Positions 9,634-20,098 of a stretch of DNA of 64,000 bases are shown here, in pieces (the first letter of the stretch is position 1; each line of letters opens with the position of its first letter). Made by a program: the position numbers and the translations under genes. Source of the stretch: Stomoxys calcitrans (Eukaryota; Arthropoda; Insecta; Diptera; Muscidae); the NCBI RefSeq assembly GCF_963082655.1, contig NC_081552.1, positions 48,584,781 through 48,648,780 on the forward strand. The letters run 5' to 3'. A model generated the notes under the pieces. The model made no database searches, was not told the origin of the DNA, and was given only the letters and a program-made list of their open reading frames with translations.

Positions 9634-11152
9634 TATACCCTCCACCATAAGATGGGGGGTATACTAATTTCGGCATTCTGTTTGTAACTACTCGAAATAT
9701 TCGTCTGAGACCCCATAAAGTATATATATTCTTGATCGTCGTGATATTTTATGTCGATCTAGCCATGTCCGTCCGTCTGTCCGTCCGTCCGTCCGTCCGT
9801 CCGTCCGTCCGTCCGTCCGTCCGTCCGTCTGTCTGTCGAAAGCACGCTAACTTCCGAAGGAGTAAAGCTAACCGCTTGAAATTTTGCACAAATACTTCTT
9901 ATTAGTGTAGGTCGGTTGGTATTTTAAATGGGCCATATCGGTCCATGTTTTGATATAGCTGCCATATAAACCGATCTTGGGTCTTGACTTCTTGAGCCTC
10001 TAGAGTGCGCAATTCTTATCCGATTGGAATGAAATTTTGCACGACGTGTTTTGTTATGATATCCAACAACTGTGCCAAGTATGGTTCAAATCGGTCCATA
10101 ACCTGATATAGCTGCCATATAAACCGATCTTGGGTCTTGACTTCTTGAGCCTCTAGAGTGCGCAATTCTTCTCCGATTGGAATGAAATTTTGCAAGACGT
10201 ATTTTGTTATGATATTCAACAACTGTACCAAGTATAGTTTAAATCGGTCCATAATCTGATATAGCTGCCATATAAACCGATCTTGGGTCTTGACTTCTTG
10301 AGCCTCTAGAGGGCGCAATTCTTATCCGAATGGAATGGAATTTCGCACGACGTGTTTTGTTATGATACCTAACAACTATGCCAAGTATGGTTTAAATCGG
10401 TCCATAACCTGATATAGCTGTCATATAAACCGATCTTGGGTCTTGACTTCTTGAAGCTCTAGAGGGCACAATTCTTATCCGATTTGAAGGAATTTTTGCA
10501 CGAGGTATTTCGTTTTGATATTCAACAACTGTGCTAAGTATGGTTGAAATCGGTCCATAACCTGATATAGCTGTCATATAAACAGATCTGGGGATTTGAC
10601 TTCTTGAGCTTCTAGAGGGCGCAATTCGTATCCAATTTGGCTGAAATTTTGCATGACGTATTTTATTTTTACTTTCAACAACTGTGTCAAATAACGTTCA
10701 AATCGGTTCATAACCTGATATAGCTGCCATATAAACCGATCTGGGATCTTGACTTCTTGACCCCTAGAGGTCGCAATTATTATCCGATATGCCTGAAATT
10801 TTGTACGACGGATCCTCTCATGACCATCAACAAACGTGTTTATTATGGTCTGAATCGGTCTATAGCCCGATACAGATCCCACATAAATCGTTCTCTCTAT
10901 TTTACTTCGTAAGCTCCAATGGGCGCAATTCTTATACGAATTGGCTGAAATTTTACACAGGTCTCCAACATATAATTCAATTGTGGTCCGAACCGGACCA
11001 TATCTTGATATCGTTTTAATAGCAGAGCAACTGTTTTCTTATATCCTTTTTTGCCTAAGGAGAGATGCCAGGAAAAGAACTCGACAAATGCAATCCATGG
11101 TGGAGGGTATATAAGATTCGGCCTGGCCGAACTTAGCACGCTTTTACTTGTT
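9634..11152 (+). mobile_element. Family A element, full length
   Basis: It is arranged head-to-tail with the preceding A copy across a T/A-rich spacer of about 24 bp. The GTCC tract at about 9769-9838 is longer than in the previous copy. About five 150-bp units precede an intact 3' region. The palindrome has one change (TTCGGCCTGGCCGAA). No transposase or Rep coding is present. Confidence 0.95.
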
Positions 11153-11518
11153 TAATTTTATGAATGTGTTGATTCTTGCCTTTTTCTTTGAAATGTTTTG
11201 TACGCCCATAAAGGAATTTGGTTTTTTTTTCAACTTTCACCACCACCAGCACTATAGGCTAATTGAAATGTGCCAGGATAACAGAAAACTCGCGACTCTA
11301 AAGAATAATTTGCATAAAATGTCTAAAAATATTTTGCCTTAAAATGCAAATTTATGCAAAACATGTCAATGTGTTAACAAACAGCCTAATATTTTGTGCA
11401 TCAACGGTCACAGGTTTTGAAAAAAAAAGGTTTGAGAAAAAAAAACAAATTCAACGATTGCCTTGCATTTGCATTTTCTACGACCATAAGAGAGAGAGAG
11501 AGAGAAAGAATTACAAAA
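11153..11518. other. Spacer, no recognised repeat or gene
   Basis: I see no dispersed family here. There are poly-A-like runs and a short (GA)n microsatellite at about 11490-11505. It may be older unique DNA between insertions. Confidence 0.4.
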
Positions 11519-12952
11519 AATAAGTAAAAGCGTGCTAAGTTCGGCCGGGCCGAATCTTATATACCCTCCACCATGGATCGCATTTGTCGAGTTCTTTTCC
11601 CGGCATCTCTTCTTAGGCAAAAAAGGATATAAGAAAAGAGTTGCTCTACTATTAAAACGATATCAAGATATGGCCCGGTTCGGACCACAATTAAATTATA
11701 TATTGGAGACCTGTGTAAAATTTCAGCCAATTCGTATAAGAATTGCGCCCATTGGGGCTCACGAAGTAAAATTGAGAGAACGATTTATCTGTGATCTGTA
11801 TCGGGCTATAGACCGATTCCGACCATAATAAACACGTTTGTTGATGGTCATGAGAGGATCCGTCGTACAAAATTTCAGGCATATCGGATAATAATTGCGA
11901 ACTCTAGGGGTCAAGAAGTCAAGATCCCAGATCGGTTTATATAGCAGCTATATCAGGTTATGAACCGATTTGAACCTTATTTGACACAGTTGTTGAAAGT
12001 AAAAATAAAATACGTAATGCAAAATTTCAGCCAAATTGGATAAGAATTGCGCACTCTAGAGGCTCAAGAAGTCAAGACACAAGATCGGTTTATATGGCAG
12101 CTATATCAGGTTATGGACCGATTTGAACCATACTTGGCACAGTTGTTGGATATAATAACAAAACACGTCGTGCAAAATTTCATCCCAATCGGATAAGAAT
12201 TGCGCACTCTAGAGGCTCAAGAAGTCAAGACCCAAGATCGGTTTATATGACAGCTATATCAGGTTATGGACGGATTTGAACCATACTTGGCGCAGTTGTT
12301 GGATGTCGTAACAAAACACGTCGTGCAAAATTTCATTCCAATCGGATAAGAATTGCGCACGCTAGAGGCTCAAGAAGTCAAGACCCAAGATCGGTTTATA
12401 TGGCAGCTATATCAGGTTATAAACCGATTTAAACTATACTTGGCACAGTTGTTGGATATCATAACAAAACACGTCGTGCAAAATTTCATCCCAATCGGAT
12501 AAGAATTTCGCACTCTAGAGGCTCAAGAAGTCAAGACCCAAGATCAGTTTATATGGCAGCTATATCAGGTTATGGACCGATATGGCCCATTTACAATACC
12601 AACCGACCTACTTTAATTAGAAGTATTTGTGCAAAATTTCAAGCGGCTAGCTTTACTCCTTCGGAAGTTAGCGTGCTTTCGACAGACAGACAGACAGACG
12701 GACGGACGGACAGACGGACAGACGGACAGACGGACGGACGGACAGACGGGCGGACGGACGGACAGACGGACGGACGGACGGACGGACAGACGGACGGACG
12801 GACGGACAGACGGACGGACATGGCTAGATCGACATAAAATTTCACGACGATCAAGAATATATATACTTTATGGGGTCTCAGGCGAATATTTCGAGTAGTT
12901 ACAAACAGAATGACGAAATTAGTATACCCCCCATCTTATGGTGGAGGGTATA
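11519..12952 (-). mobile_element. Family A element, full length
   Basis: The reversed terminus reads AATAAGTAAAAGCGTGC (a variant of AACAAG), then palindrome, ATACCCTCCACCATGG, 3' region and about four units. An expanded tetranucleotide tract, core and the reversed 5' hairpin end at GTGGAGGGTATA. It is opposite in orientation to the two preceding A copies. Confidence 0.93.
12683..12826. repeat. (GGAC/AGAC)n microsatellite in family A
   Basis: About 140 bp of GGAC units mixed with AGAC units occupy the usual GTCC-tract position of the element, here on the reverse strand. Long proline/serine-rich or TDGR-repeat open frames across it are translation artefacts. Confidence 0.9.
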
Positions 12953-13865
12953 ATAAGACATTGAAGGACATGCATTTACATATTACACATGTCTATGTAA
13001 TAAACAAACAAAACACACAAAATATATGCATTCATTAAATCACTCATTCAGTTTCATTCGTTGGGCAAGTCAGTCGTTAATAAAAAGGCCATGACATAAG
13101 AAACTACGGAAGAAAGGTTTTGCTATGCACTTATAGGAAATAAGTAAAAAATAGTATTGGTGGAGACAACATTGAGAAGGAGTTAAAATAGCTGCACTGC
13201 AACGGGTGCCCTTCTTTTTCACATTGGAGCACAAAACTTGAACTCAAATTTCTTTTGACGATAACACGTATGGAGAATGAATGACGATACTGTCGATTGG
13301 TGGGTAAAAGGAAGGACGGACGGATTGACCTGTGGATGGAATAGCTGATGTAAAGACATGCGATACAACATATGAGCAGAAAATATTGATATTCAGAGAA
13401 AATTTTGCTAAAATTTGATTTGCCTATAGTAATTTTCATAAAAAATTTTATCGAAATAAAATCATCATTAGAACCAAAGTATTTTTCATAGAAAATTTTT
13501 TGTAGACATAAAATCATCATTATAACCAATCATTCCAAAATAACCAAATAGGCCCCCCACTTTCTAAACTTCTCTTTATTAATTGTCTTATACAACAACC
13601 CAAAGATAATGGGTGTTCGTGCAGCACATATGCCGCAGTAGTAGTTTGCAGCGTAACAGATTTTCAACCAAGAAATGACGTTGTCAGTTAGACTTTCAGT
13701 CAAGGCGTCAGTCAATCTTTGTTTTATTTAAGTGGAGCACGCCAAACTCAACAGAACGACGTCAGTTGCACTGCAAGACAAGCCATGAGCCAACTATTGC
13801 TGTGCAACCTTAGAATTTAACAAAATTGCCCGTGTTGTGGTAGTTGTAAAAGCAAAGGCTGGAAA
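12953..13865. other. No gene seen; short AT-rich repeat at 13390-13530
   Basis: Mostly sequence I cannot assign. Around 13390-13530 a motif of TTTCATAGAAAATTTT type is repeated, resembling 18060-18250 and 34380-34630. No supported exon or coding frame was found. Confidence 0.4.
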
Positions 13866-14815
13866 AACAAGTAAGAGCGTGCTATGTTCGGCCGGGTCGA
13901 ATCTTGGGAACTCACCGTCATGGATCCTGCAAAAAATTTATGCAAAACAAATTTAGTTGAAGGCATTATTTTATTCTACATACTTAACTACAGTCAAACC
14001 AGCAAAAATTGAGGTTTCTAGGAACCGAACAAGGATGATCGAGAGACGGCTTTACATGGGAGCTATATTAGGTTATAGACTGATTTGGACCGTATTTGGC
14101 ACAGTTGTTGGAAGTGGTAACAGTACACTACATGCAAAATTTCTGACAAATCGGAAAAAATGCGGCTTCTAAGGGCTCAAGAACTTAGATCGGAGATCGG
14201 TTTATATAAGAGCTACACAAGGTTTTTGACCAAATTGGACCATACTACGCATAGTTATTGTATGTCATAATAGAACACCACATGAAAAATTCCAGCCAAA
14301 TCGGCTTCAGGGGCTCAGAAGTCAAAAAGGGAGATCGGTTTATATCGGAGCTATATTTAAATCTGAACCGATATGGCATACCTGCAATCCCCAACACCTA
14401 TACCAATATCAAGTATCTGTGCAAAAGCGGCTAACTTTACGCGTTCGACCGCTATTGTGATTTCGACAGACGGACGGACGGACGGAGCGTCGAGACGATC
14501 AAGAATACATTGTGTTGCCCAAAAAGTAATTGCGGATTTTTCATATAGTCGGCGTTGACAAATTTTTTCACAGCTTGCGACTCTGTAATTGCATTCTTTC
14601 TTCTGTCAGTTATCAGCTGTTACTTCTAGCTTGTTTTAGAAAAAAAGTGTAAAAAAGTATATTTGATTAAATTTCATTCTAAGTTTTATTAATAATGCAT
14701 TTACTTTCTTTTAAAAAATCCGCAATTACTTTTTGGGCAACCAAATATATACTTTATGGTGTCTTAGAAGAATATTTTGTGGTGTTGCAAACGGAATGAC
14801 TAGATAGATAGGTAT
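13866..14815 (-). mobile_element. Family C element, left arm of a head-to-head pair
   Basis: It starts with AACAAGTAAGAGCGTGC and TTCGGCCGGGTCGAA, then C-type units (CATGGGAGCTATATTAGG). A short GGAC tract lies at about 14468-14485. The core is interrupted by a mariner-type MITE at about 14510-14745. The outer 5' part ends near 14815, where the mirror-image arm begins. Confidence 0.75.
14510..14745 (+). mobile_element. mariner-type MITE
   Basis: Inverted ends match GGGTTGCCCAAAAAGTAATT: left starts TTGTGTTGCCC, right ends GGGCAACCAAA. The AT-rich interior of about 236 bp has no open frame. It lies inside the TA-rich part of the C core (AAGAATA before, TATATACTTTATGG after), which fits the TA target of Tc1/mariner elements. 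A second, closely similar copy is at 19060-19297. Confidence 0.85.
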
Positions 14816-15397
14816 TCTAATCTAATCATTTCGTTTGTTACACCCCGAAATTTTGATCAAGGACCCCATAAAGAATATATATTCTTGCCCATCTCAGCAT
14901 GCTGAGTCGATCTAACCATGTGAATCCGTCCGTCTGTCAAAATCACTGTAGCGGTCGAACTCGTAAAGCTAGCCGTTTGAAATTTTGCACAAATACTAAA
15001 TACTGACGAAGGTCATTGGGAATTGCATTTTGGATTACAGCTCCCATATTAACCGATCTCCCGATTTGTCTTCTTAAGCCCCTTGAAACTGCAATGTTTG
15101 TCCAATTTGGCTAAAATGTAGCACATAGTATAGTACGGTTCAAATCAGTCTATAACCTGACATAGATCCCATATATACCGAACAACCGATTTGACTTCTT
15201 GAGCCCCTGGAAGCTGAAATTTTTAATCGAATTTGGCTGAAAATTTGCATGTTGTATTCTATTATGACTTTCAATAACTGTGCCAAGTATGGTTGAAATC
15301 GGTACATAACCAGATATAGTTCCCACAGTTTAGCAGAATCCATAGTGGTGGGTTCACAAGATTCGGCCCGGCGGAACTTAGCGTGCTTTTACTTGTT
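14816..15397 (+). mobile_element. Family C element, right arm of a head-to-head pair
   Basis: The core reads AGCATGCTGAGTCGATCTAACCATG, which in my view is the closest in this window to the Drosophila mini-me type core. It has a minimal GTCC tract, two or three units (CCCATATTAACCGATCTCCCG), then GTGGTGGGTTCACAAGATTCGG, a one-base-mutated palindrome (TTCGGCCCGGCGGAA) and GCGTGCTTTTACTTGTT. Confidence 0.8.
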
Positions 15398-15535
15398 ATA
15401 TTTCTTTTTTTTCCACATGTAGAACTAGGCGCTCTTTGCCACAGCCAAGTTTAGAAGATATTTGTTTGGTATAACAGCCTTTTGAATGAAGTTTGTGCTA
15501 TATTTAAGATACTTTGTCCTGTTTTTTCGCGTTTT
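15398..15535. other. Short spacer, nothing recognised
   Basis: About 140 bp of AT-rich sequence lies between the C pair and the next A element. Confidence 0.4.
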
Positions 15536-16451
15536 TATACCCTCCACCATAAGATGGGGGGTATACTAATTTCGTCATTCTGTTTGTAACTACTCGAAAT
15601 ATTCGTCTGAGACCCCATAAAGTATATATATTCTTGATCGTCGCGACATTTTATGTCGATCTAGCCATGTCCGTCCGTCTGTCCGTCCGTCCGTCTGTCT
15701 GTCGAAAGCACGCTAACTTCCGAAGGAGTAAAGCTAGTCGCTTGAAATTTTGCACAAATACTTCTTATTAGTGTAGGTCGGTTGGTATTGTAAATGGGCC
15801 ATATCGGTCCATGTTTTGATATAGCTGCCATATCAACCGATCTTGGGTCTTGACTTCTTGAGCCTCTAAAGTGCGCAATTCTTATCCGATTGGGATGAAA
15901 TTTTGAACGACGTGTTTTGTAACGATATCCAACAACTGTGCCAAGAGTGCGCAATTCTTATCCGATTGGGATGAAATTTTGCACGACGTGTTTTGTAACG
16001 ATATCCAACAACTGTGCCAAGTATGGTTCAAATCGGTCCATAACCTGATATAGCTGTCATATAAACCGATCTTGGGTCTTGACTTCTTGAGCCTCTAGAG
16101 GGCGCAATTCCTATCCGATTTGAATGAATTTTGGAACGTAGTATTTTGTTATGATATCCAACAACTGTGCCCAATATGGTTCAAATCGGTGCATAACCTG
16201 ATATAGCTGTCATATAAACAGATTTGGGGACTTGACTTCTTGAGCCTCTAGAGGGCGCAATTCCTATCCGATTTGAATGAATTTTGGAACGTAGTATTTT
16301 GTTATGATATCCAACTACTGTGCCAAATATGGTTCAAATCGGTGCATAACCTGATATAGCTGTCATATAAACAGATTTGGGGACTTGACTTCTTGAGCCT
16401 CTAGAGGGCGCAATTCCTATCCGATTTGGCTGAAATTTCGCAAGACGTTTT
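15536..16451 (+). mobile_element. Family A element, 3'-truncated
   Basis: Intact 5' hairpin, core and short GTCC tract are followed by about five units, one of them partly duplicated at 15948-15962. It stops in mid-unit at CGCAAGACG (about 16446), where a second complete A element begins at once. Confidence 0.88.
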
Positions 16452-17433
16452 TATACCCTCCACCATAAGATGGGGGGTGTACTAATTTCGTCATTCTGTT
16501 TGTAACTACTCGAAATATTCGTCTGAGACCCCATAAAGTATATATATTCTTGATCGTCGTGACATTTTATGTCGATCTAGCCATGTCCGTCCGTCTGTCC
16601 GTCCGTCCGTCTGTCTGTCGAAAGCACGCTAACTTCCGAAGGAGTAAAGCTAGCCGCTTGAAATTTTGCACAAATACTTTTATTAGTGTAGGTCGGTTGG
16701 TATTGTAAATGGGCCATATCGGTCCATGTTTTAATATAGCTGCTATATAAACCGATCTTGGGTCTTGACTTCCTGAGCCTCTAGAGTGCGCAATTCTTAT
16801 CCGATTGGAATGAAATTTTGCACGACGTGTTTTGTTATGATATCCAATAAATGTGCCAAGTATGGTTCAAATCGGTTCATAACCTGATATAGCTGCCATA
16901 TAAACCGATCTTGGGTCTTGACTTCTTGAGCCTCTAGAGTGCGCAATTCTTGTCCGATTAGAATGAAATTTCGCACGACGTGTTTTGGTATCATATCCAA
17001 CAACTGCGGCAAGTATGGTCCATAACCCGATATAGCTGCCATATAAACCGATCTGGGATCTTAACTTCTTGAGCCTGTAGAGGTCGCAATTATTATCCGA
17101 TTTGCCTATTATTTTGTACGACGGATTCTCTCATGACCATCAACATACGTGTTTATTATGGTCTGAATCGGTCTATAGCCCGATACAGCTCCCATATAAA
17201 TCGATCTCTCTATTTTACTTCTTGAGCCCCCAAATGGCACAATTCTTATTCGAATTGGCTGACATTTTACGCAGGTCTCCAACATGTAATAATATAATAA
17301 TATCAGAGCAAATCTTTTCTTATATCCTTTTTTGCCTAAGAAGAGATGCCGGGAGAAGAACTCGGCAAATGCGATTCATGGTGGAGGGTATGTAAGATTC
17401 GGCCCGGCCGAACTTAGCACGCTTTTACTTGTT
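16452..17433 (+). mobile_element. Family A element, abutting the previous copy
   Basis: It carries 5' repeat and hairpin, core, GTCC tract, about two units and the A 3' region with part of the usual AATTTAATTGTGG segment deleted near 17290. The 3' end is intact. The upstream copy does not resume after 17433, so this is a tandem or truncating junction, not a simple insertion into the earlier element. Confidence 0.9.
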
Positions 17434-18389
17434 TATTTTTGTTTCTATAGCTGTTGTTGTTGGTGCCAGAATATTTGAAAACCCCCACTAATCTGTTAAT
17501 AGAAACATTAGCGACATGCAGCCAAAAAAAATGTTTTCGTAACACGCAATTTTGGTGTTGCACATAAAATAACGTGCATGCAACACTGCTCTTGCAGTTG
17601 GGCGAAAAGTCAAAAAGGTGATGGTATCATGTCGACATTGGACTGCAGGTACTCTGTGTGTGTTTTTGTTTGCTTTTGACTCATTGTGAGTTGAGTGTGC
17701 CCTTGTTGGATTTTGACTTTGGCCATGTTAAATGGTTTTTAACAAGCCTGAATTTTCGAAATGATGTGAAAATTATCCAGTGGTAAACAAATGCGAAACA
17801 ATCAAACTTTTCAGCAAATTTAATTAAAATTTTATTTTGAACTTTAGGTGCATTTTGTTAAAACCTACCCTAATTTCAAATTGCCTGGAAAGCATTATTT
17901 TAAAAAGTCCATATACTTAGAGCGTTTATATTGAAGAGGCTTTATTTTTAAGATTTAAATAAAAAAAAAAAATGTATAACATCAATGGTTTATAATTAAT
18001 TTAAAGAATATAATAAACAAATTCAATTTTTTTAAAGAAAGCTAAAGAAAATTAAATACATTTCTTTTACAGAAAATTTTTCAAAATTTTTTAAAATATA
18101 TTTTTTAAAAAAATTTGTATAGAAAATTTGCCCAAAAATTTGTTCTATAAAACAATTTTTCAAATTTTTACTTCCATAAAATATATTATTTCAACATAAA
18201 ATTGACTAAAAATTTTTGTTTTTGTACAAAATTTTTTAAAAATTTTTTATTTTTTTTTTTAAATTAGGTAAACAGTTTATAATTTATGGAAAATTCCATT
18301 TTTGTAAACATTTATTTCTTTCGATGACGAAATTGAAAACTCGACTTTTCTCTCATAAGTCAGACCAGAAAGTTGCGAACAAACAAAAA
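17434..18389. other. No gene seen; AT-rich low-complexity block
   Basis: The left part (to about 17870) is unassigned. From about 17870 to 18260 the sequence is very AT-rich with recurring AGAAAATTTTT/AAAATTTTT motifs of the kind also seen at 34380-34630. No coding region is supported. Confidence 0.4.
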
Positions 18390-18665
18390 TTGCAAATTTC
18401 GCCCATGAACCTTCCACTAAGGGGAAAACTTCTTACTTCTCAATGATAAGGGACCAATTTTTATAGCCGAGTCCGAACGGCGTGCAGTGCGCAGTGCGAC
18501 ACCTATTTGGAGGGAAGTTTTTACATGGCATAGTGCCTCATGTTGTCAGCATTAGTAGGGGAAAACCACCACTGAAAATTTTTTCTGATGGTCTCGGCAG
18601 GATTCGAACCCCACAATGGCGTCAGCGTCATAGGCGGACATGCTAACCTCCACGCTACGGTGGCC
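18390..18665 (-). mobile_element. tRNA-derived SINE, near full length
   Basis: Read on the minus strand from 18665 it begins GGCCACCGTAGCG, passes a B box (reverse of GGATTCGAACC, 18600-18610) and the GTTCGGACTCGGCTATAAA body, and ends near GGGCGAAATTTGCA. This is the same family as 5829-6121. It lies directly against the Penelope-like tail; I found no clear target duplication. Confidence 0.85.
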
Positions 18666-18975
18666 TTTGCTACTAACAAATCACTTGTACAAAAAACAGC
18701 AATTGCTGACCACTGTGCATTGACTGGACACAAGCCTAATTTCAACGACGTACAAACTCTCACACAAGAAAGCCAATACAAAACCAGGTTCACCCTCGAC
18801 ATGCTGCACATCATTGATATTTTTCCTGATGAGAAAATTAACTACCAAAGGGACATAGAGTATTGCACTTAAGTATACCGCCATACCGTCAATAAACAAA
18901 GAAATGTACCAACAGTTGACAGCAGAAAGTGTAGCTCATTTATTAAATATAAATTTTCCTTAAACAATATTGTGA
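18666..18975 (+). pseudogene. Penelope-like element C-terminal (GIY-YIG end) remnant
   Basis: The translated plus strand reads KTAIADHCALTGHKPNF, then a SQYKTRFTLDMLHI stretch, and a stop at about 18872. The pattern A-HC..TGH..nF...-L..E..Y..R..lEm.hI is typical of the end of the GIY-YIG endonuclease region of Penelope-like elements. RT and the catalytic GIY-YIG residues are absent. The SINE replaces everything upstream. Attribution is from memory of the family pattern. Confidence 0.6.
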
Positions 18976-18978
18976 TTT

Positions 18979-19409
18979 TTTATCCTCCACCATAGGATAG
19001 GGGAATACTAATTTCATCATTCTGTCGAAATATTCGCCTTACACCCCATAAAGTATATATTGGGTTGCCCAAAAAGTAATTGCGGATTTTTCATATAGTC
19101 GGCGTTGACAATTTTTTTCAACGGCTTGTGACTCTGTAATTGCATTCTTTCTTCTGTCAGTTATCAGCTGTTACTTTTAGCTTGCTTTAGAAAAAAAGTG
19201 TAAAAAAAGTATATTTGATTAAAGTTCATTAAAAGTTTTATTAAAAATGCATTTACTTTCTTTTAAAAAATCCGCAATTACTTTTTGGGCAGCCCAATAT
19301 ATTCTTGATCGCCATGACATTTGAAGTCAATCTAGCCTCCGTCCGTTCGTCTGTCGAAAGCACGATAGATTAGGTAAGATTTGGTTGAAATTTGATATTA
19401 ATTTGCCCC
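18979..19409 (+). mobile_element. A/C-like DINE element, 5' end only, split by a MITE
   Basis: It starts TATCCTCCACCATAGGATAGG and runs through the conserved ACCCCATAAAGTATATAT core. A mariner-type MITE interrupts the core, which resumes as TATATTCTTGATCGCC and reaches CGTCCGTTCGTCTGTCG. It degenerates before the LINE at about 19410. Confidence 0.75.
19060..19297 (+). mobile_element. mariner-type MITE, second copy
   Basis: It has ends TTGGGTTGCCCAAAAAGTAA and the reverse (TTTTTGGGCAGCCCAA), about 238 bp, no open frame. It sits between TATA and TATATTCTTGATC of the DINE core. It is nearly identical over its length to 14510-14745 and in the same window orientation. Confidence 0.9.
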
Positions 19410-20098
19410 ATACCACTATAGACATACACCTAAGCCAGTAATCGGCTTGCTGTGCATTCTAAATACTCAAAAGTAACCTCCAAGAAGAAAATTTTAAATT
19501 AGGAATTCCGTGCTACTTACAAAATACGTAATTGTTTTCCATACCACTCATATCTGGTATCGTGTCCCCACCTAAGTACTGGTGTCTGTTAGCCGCGATA
19601 TCTGGGCAATGACAAGTGAAATGCTCCAACGTCTCATCATTTTCCCCACATGCCACACCCATGCTATCGTTTGCCGCACCGATTTTGCATAAGTGAATTC
19701 ATAGTCCTGTGTGTCCCGTTATGACACCAATAGCTATGCTGACCTCCTTCTTACTTCCTTTCAGTAAGAGCCTCGTCCTCTCACGATCCAGATAGCCCCA
19801 AAGGATTTTCGTGGTCCTACCGACTGTTTCGCTGTTCCACAGCGTTTGTCCCCACGTCCTTAACTCGGACTGCATCGACACGAAGGGATTCGGGTTAACC
19901 AAGTTTATTGACGGCAGTCCTCTGGTCTTTACAGCCAAATCGTTTGCCCTTTCATTTACCTTACTTCGTTATGGCCAGGCACCCAAACGATGCGGATTTT
20001 GCCATCCTCAGAGAACACTGCAAGACTGATCGTTACCTTAAACAACATGATCTCTGAACTTGTTGTATGGTCCAAACGTTGCACTTTTTCTCCATAGC
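19410..20098 (-). pseudogene. Non-LTR retrotransposon fragment, same family as 3208-5165
   Basis: The minus strand shows a C-terminal part: a conserved block RTTKILWGYLDRERTRLLLKG (shown in part), VSIAIGVITGHTGL at 19700-19740, and a Cys/His tail CGENDETLEHFTCHCPD at about 19600-19650. Compared with the 3208-5165 copy, about 550 bp containing most of the RNase H region is missing near 20030. Stops are present. It is flanked by DINE sequence on both sides. Confidence 0.75.
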
